Source: Climacium dendroides (taxonomy: Eukaryota > Streptophyta > Bryopsida > Hypnales > Climaciaceae). Taken from it: 64,000 nt of DNA. The translations under genes and the position numbers were made by a program. The DNA is taken from contig OX467082.1 of NCBI GenBank assembly GCA_950106755.1, positions 28,210,001-28,274,000 of the forward strand, written 5' to 3'. A model generated the notes under the pieces. It saw only the letters and a list, made by a program, of their open reading frames with translations. It did no database searches and had not been told where the DNA came from. This document shows, in pieces, positions 58,441-64,000 of this stretch (its first letter is position 1; each line of letters starts with the position of its first letter).

Positions 58441-59610
58441 TTAAATTTTTATTCACATACAGATGAATATAAGAGAAAGTAACAATAGTTGAAATTAAAT
58501 AATTATGAGATTATTGAAATTATGAGATATGAACTCATAATAAAAAATTTAAGTATATTACTCAGATAGCACAAAAAGCATCAATAGACCCTATACACAA
58601 ATACACATACAAAAGATATAAATGTATACACTTGCATATTTAAAGTGCATCTACAACAGGTATGCCACTCACGTACAACATTTGATTATCACTTTTTCTT
58701 AAAACAACCACTATTCATCACATTAAAATAGTCAATTTTATAATAGTTTTACAACCAAAAGATAGAAATTTGGACTTTAAAGCACTTACATTTAGATTAT
58801 GGCCACTTTAGATTAAATGCTTAACCATTATGGTCCATTCCTAATTACTCATAATGGTCAAGATGTCTACATTGGACCTTTTTACTTATAGCTCAATAGT
58901 TGGGATTGCAAACAAAGAATCTTGATTTGAAAATTTTGGTTTCCTAAATCCTATTTATTTTCAAAAAAGTTCAATGTATTTAAAATGGAATATGAAAATC
59001 TACTCCAACATCCAATTTTGACACCAATAAATAAAAAGGGTGATTATGCAAGTACACATTAGTAATTTGGACTAGCCGTTACAGAAAAGAAGCACTCAAA
59101 TTAAATGGTATCTCATTATCAAATATGATTATGGAAAGCATCATAATGTAATAGTACATCAAATGGTTGTGGTGTAAATCCCTAAACCCTTTTGTCTGTA
59201 TTTGTTATAGAAGTGCATATCTATTTATTTATCTAGCATTGTTAATTCAAAGATCTCTAACATCCAATCTTAACAATGTATCAATTTATTTTTGAATTTA
59301 AGATTGTTAATTGTAAAATCGATTAGATAGACATAATTTATAGTTGTCAGGTTTAAGATACAATTACTAGTAAAAATGATGAGTAGCATAACTGTTGTAG
59401 ATGTACTTTATATATGCAAGTGTATACATTTATATCTTTGTATGTATATTTGTGTATAGGGTCTATTGATGCTTTTTGTGCTATTTGAGCAATATACTTA
59501 AATTTTTTTATTATGAGTTCATATCTCATAATTTCAATAATCTCATAATTATTTGATTTCAACTATTGTCACCTTCAATAATATTCATTTGTATGTGAAT
59601 AAAAATTTAA
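58441..59610. mobile_element. Element of 1.17 kb with long (about 230 bp) terminal inverted repeats
   Basis: The left arm (58441-58672) and right arm (59376-59610) pair along their length, for example TCAATAGACCCTATACACAA against TTGTGTATAGGGTCTATTGA and ACTCATAATAAAAAATTTAA against its near-complement. Identity is high with small indels. The 700-bp interior has no transposase-like frame. Long TIRs suggest a MULE-like or foldback transposon; no 9-bp duplication could be read. Confidence 0.85.
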
Positions 59611-60632
59611 CTAACTAAATTACCAAACAAGTGACTTGTGGATGGTCTTAAGAAGTACACTAAATAATGATATTTAGTAATTGCAATACTAATTATGAAA
59701 CTCGAATACTAAATGGAAACAACCCTACTTATGTAACAAACACTAAATAACAACATAAACAGTAATTGCCAATTACAATATTTTTTTGCAATTATCAAAT
59801 TTTGACATGTTCAAATTTAATGTTAGTAAAAAAACACTAGAAGAAATATGCATTAATCTAGATGACATTTTTTTGTTAGATTTAATACAATTTCAGCTTT
59901 ATTTTAGTCATAGTTTTATAAATCAACATTATTTTCAATATAGTTGTGTTAGACTATATGTCAAATAGATTAACATAGATTTCTTCTAGTGAAATAAGTC
60001 ATTCACAACAAAGACTATAATCATATATACATAGTAGAAAGTGAATGAAAAAACAAGTATTAATAAATATTGTTAAAGAAATTAGAAGTATAAACTTAGA
60101 ATAAGCATTGTCTGAATAAAATGATAATATTAAAAAATTGAGAATGTGACCAAGTCTAGAATATATGAGAACCATTTACAACACAAGAAGTCATGCAATA
60201 TAAAATAGGATTGATAAAACTTCATGTTTACAAACAAGTAAAAAAAGAACATAATACATACCTAGGTTGGCCTAGCATAGTCTAGTACATTTTGCCCTTG
60301 AAAATATTGTACATGTTTTGCATAAATATCTTAAAGATTTAGGAATAATTGATTCACACTCCAAGTACCATCAACCTCCAACACTATGCCATAACATATC
60401 CTATTGCCTTCCTAGCGTACAACATATTCTAGCAATCTACTTCATTATTTACATCTTTCCCATTATCACAACCAATTGCGGAAAAAAAATGTTTACTCAT
60501 ATTGATAAGCTTGCTTGACCATTGTCCATCTCCATGAGCTCTATTCTGCCAAACATTCATTCCAATCAACTCTAGTTTTTTTTGTTTCTCAAGGCTTGGT
60601 CTAAGCATCTTTCATCACAAGGTAGGATGTTC
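59611..60632. other. AT-rich spacer, nothing recognised
   Basis: No gene, strong repeat or RNA gene was found. Confidence 0.5.
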
Positions 60633-61561
60633 TTAATTCCTATAGGACTAGGGCCATTTTTTTTTTGTCAAAAACCACTCAAAATTGTCATTTCAACTGC
60701 ATTCATCAAAAAGAAATTTAAAAAAAAACAATTTTTTAAGAATCTAACTATAGGGTCTTGTACTTTACTTGTCTAAGATAATGTGAATTTTTTTTATGAA
60801 GTTTGACCATATAGTTGGAAGATATTAGCATTCAAAGTTGGAACAAACTTTTTTTTAACATTGGTTTGCAATTTCAAGTGACTTTGACCGCCATTTGTGG
60901 AAATATTTGCACTATGGACCTTGAATTTAAGGCTATTGTGTTGAAGAATTAGATTGAAAGTCTAGAAAAGCACTTTCAAAGAAAACACACTTGATTTTCA
61001 TTCTTCAAAATTGTTAAGTAAAAGTATACTAAGCCCAAGATTGAAAAAATAAATAAATTGTTAATAGCTCTAAGATGGGTTTGAAACACAATAATCCCAA
61101 TAGTGAGATTGTTCTAAAAAATAAACTTAACCTTTCAAAAAAAGATTGTAAAAAATTGTGAAAATTGCATCCAGATATGAATCCTATAAGTTGTTTTTTC
61201 TGGAAGGTGCTCAAATTGCTCAAAATACAAGATTGTATATGACTTTCACATCACTAATTCAAATGGAATGAATCAAAGCTTCACACGTTGACAAAAATAT
61301 GATTTATAAGGAAAAAAATTAATTTAATTTCAAATTTTTGTAGATTTTCTTTTTTGCCCAATGATATAAAAATTATGTTTGGAATGGTATAACTTGTTTC
61401 TCCCGGGCACCAATTGAAATAAAAATTATTTTTCTACAAAGCTAAATAGTTTTTCTATTTTGTAAGAAAGTTTCAAAAAGTTTCACTAAACATTGAGGTC
61501 AAAGGAACTTGCTTGAAATTCATTTTGTCCTCCAAGGGGACAATGGTCCTTTAGGGGTTAA
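60633..61561. mobile_element. Family T element (929 bp, TTAA-flanked)
   Basis: The right end is GGTCCTTTAGGGGTTAA and the left is the mutated TTAATTCCTATAGGACTAGG. Both sides carry TTAA. The body aligns to 6458-7655 in the same orientation (AAAACCACTCAAAA near the left, TTTTGTCCTCCAAGGGGACAA near the right) and is inverted relative to 18629 and 33455. It is non-coding. Confidence 0.75.
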
Positions 61562-64000
61562 AGTGATAATTCTTTAAAATTATAAGCAATTTGTTGTCTT
61601 TTGGATTCCTAAATTGAACTACATAAATAGAGCTTGGATCCAAAAACACCAAAAGAGCCAATTTATATAAAAATTTCACACCAACCTTTTTGAACTACTT
61701 GAATGCATTAAAGGTTTCAAAGTAAAGTTGTACATCACCCACTCTGAGCATTTGTAGCTGCAATTAAAAGCAGTTTCTATCTGCAATTGCTTTTGATTCT
61801 CTAGACAACTCCTATTACAAGAAAATTTCATAGGCAAGTTTGCATTTTTAGAGGTGTTGCAAAACTAGTCTTGTAGCTTCTAGCAACAAGAAGCCCTCAC
61901 AACATTTGTACTCTTTTGACCTTAGAAATGCTTTAGATAAGTTTGATTGCCATTGATGGTCTCACCTTGAATCATCCAAGTGATCATTGATTTGTGTATG
62001 GCAATAGTTGAAACTCATTGTAGCTAATTAATGCAACTAGTCAATTGTGTTTAGAGAAGGATTTTCAAATTCATTGACTAAAGAATCCAAGAATGTCTGA
62101 GAAAGAGATTGTAGGACAAATTGTGAAGTACAATTTACGTGAGACTTAAGTGATGAGGGGTGGGATCAACATTGGGCCCAAAGTCATAGAATGGTGGTAG
62201 TTTATTGCTTCCATGGAGAATTTGATTTTAAAAGCAAGGTAACTATGAATGAGTTTGAATGAAAGAGGATTGGGGAGTTGTCCTAGAACATTGATTCTTG
62301 AATCTTGTGAAGCCTCATGAAAGTCAATTGTTGGAAGGCTAAATTGTGGTGTAAAACTGGAAGTTGATCTGTGAGAGGAAATTAAAAGCTTGTTTTTAAG
62401 CATAAAATCAAAGCTAAAATTGGAAGTTAAATCTTGAGCTAGAAACCTAGAATAACCTTGCTAGTGACCACATAGACAAAATTCAAATTCTTTACCACAA
62501 TACAATAAGAACTTGCAAGCTCTAAAACTTGACATGATTATTCAACGCCATGTTAAGATTCACTTTCAAAAACAAATGCACAAAACGGTTTCCTCTTGCA
62601 AATTTTGTTGCAACTTAATGGTAACAGGTTTTGGAAAAAAATTGTAGCCCTTTACCATACAATGTGCGCTGACTATGTGGTGGTATGAATTTGCATTTTA
62701 CTTTGGTTTCTTATGTAAACTGGCCTTCCCACCATCTTGTTCACAAAGTTTTAGTGTTGTGCGGTTCTTGTCCAATCATTAGCGATTTCAATGTGTGGTA
62801 ATTGGAGACGTCTTGTCAATGGCAAATTTATCCTAAGCTAAAATCAAAAGTTGAAAACCAAAGTTGCGACTTGATAAAGTACAGATGTCTAGAAGATGGT
62901 GGTGGAAGAAGAACATGTTTCCATTGAAGCATTGGATCTTTGGATGAAAGAGCAATAAGTGAGTTCATTGATGCAAACTAAAATCCAAGGCCTCCACCCT
63001 TTACCCTACATTTTTAACAATTACAAACCTGGAAGGCTTGGAGCTTCAATTTGAGGACAACATTTTTGGAAGAATATAAACAAATGAGCTAGAGTGCTTG
63101 CACTTTTGAGGGCATTAACAAGTGTTTCAAGAAAAAAGTGCATTACAAATTACAAATGGTAACAAGGCAAATTGCAACTTGCTATGTTGAACAAGAACAC
63201 ATGGTAATTGATAAAGTATGTAAACCACTCATTCATGCATTTAGAAAATGTGTAGAATTCTAGCAAATTTAGGGAGCCAAATTATGGGCTTTAGTTCCAA
63301 TGGAAATGACATTAAAAATTAGGCCTAACTAGGGTTCTAATGAAGCTTCCAACCCCCTTCTAGAAATTGGCCTTCTAGTCCAGCAATGGAAATTAGCCCT
63401 AAGGGTAACAAGGATGGCAATACTACAAAGACAAAGGTGAGGACACTAATTGTCAAGAAATTGACATTTAGTAAAATTGAGGCAATAGGGATAACTATAC
63501 TATTGGCTATTGGTGATACAACACTAAATATCATTATTAGAGTAGGTTTAGAACTAGGTCAAGAGTGTCACATATTTGAACTATTTTTAAAGTGCAAATT
63601 TGGTGAATATTCATCTCATTCCTTATATTTTATCATATGATAAGAAGTAAGTCATGATACAAGTAACCCATGGATATATGGGTTTAAGAAGTAGGTTTAG
63701 AATTAGGTCAAGTTTTTCACATGTTAAGAACTATTCATGAAGTGTAAATTTGAAAAATATTCATTACATCTCTTATATTTTATTGTTTGATAAGAGGTAG
63801 GGTTATATTTCAAATAAAATAAATAAAATTGTATTTATATGATTATTCATTGTATAAAGATGAGCAATCAATACCAAAAGGCACTACATATTCTATGATA
63901 TTATACGTATTATCAAGCACAAAGGTATCAAAGTCTTCCTACTTCCAATACATTTGTGAATCTTATTTGTATTTCTAAATTGTAAGCTTTGTAAGATTCT
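61562..64000. other. AT-rich spacer with dispersed and tandem repeats
   Basis: The segment at 62490-62690 is a diverged copy of 36340-36560 (shared GACATGATTATT and TACCATACAATGTG-like blocks). From about 63541 a roughly 149-bp unit starting AGTAGGTTTAGAAYTAGGTC is present twice. An 84-codon frame at 63386-63640 partly overlaps the first unit and has no recognised domain. Confidence 0.5.

Noticed and set aside
63386..63640. 84-codon plus-strand frame considered as a retrotransposon gag or pol fragment
   Set aside because: No zinc knuckle, protease or reverse transcriptase motif, and it partly overlaps a tandem repeat.

Overview
The window looks like nuclear DNA of a land plant. The genes are split by spliceosomal introns and encode plant-specific families (GRAS, AP2/ERF) plus a BTB protein. 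They lie as islands of higher GC in very AT-rich spacer full of short inverted-repeat elements. No prokaryotic operon, rRNA, tRNA or CRISPR array was seen, and no intact LTR retrotransposon. A seedless plant such as a moss is plausible, from the intron-rich GRAS gene and the DUF2235 hydrolase in an AT-rich genome, but the species cannot be fixed from sequence alone.

Layout: 0-9.3 kb is repeat-rich spacer (palindromic MITE-like elements, short tandem duplications, one TTAA-flanked element). 9.4-11.7 kb holds a minus-strand DUF2235 alpha/beta-hydrolase with one coding exon and a probable 5'UTR intron. 12-23.4 kb is spacer with further TTAA-flanked elements and an unexplained GC-richer island at 15.9-17.8 kb. 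23.9-29.1 kb holds a plus-strand GRAS gene, reconstructed here as six exons (769 aa, LISCL/SCL14-like), with MITEs in its first intron and a tiny uORF before its start. 29.1-39.2 kb is spacer with a CACTA-type MITE, a 942-bp TTAA/CTAG-flanked element and a minisatellite. 39.2-39.9 kb is an intronless BTB gene. 43.9-52.4 kb is the most unusual locus: eight minus-strand open segments whose splice sites and phases all match, giving one predicted protein of 2,091 aa. It has an N-terminal C3Hc3H zinc finger (KANL2/INO80D type), four AP2 domains, one degenerate AP2-like repeat and an acidic C-terminus. 52.4-57.1 kb is a GC-richer, non-coding upstream region. 57.1-64 kb is AT-rich spacer with a long-TIR element, another TTAA element and dispersed repeats.

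The genes do not form a pathway. Three are probably nuclear regulators or adaptors (GRAS, zinc finger-AP2, BTB) and one is a probable lipid or ester hydrolase. The main discovery candidate is the chromatin-type zinc finger joined to an AP2 array. Secondary themes are a non-autonomous transposon family with TTAA/CTAG flanks and an excess of exact two-copy tandem duplications of about 15-150 bp. All exon models come from reading splice consensus and phase by eye; no transcript or database evidence was available.
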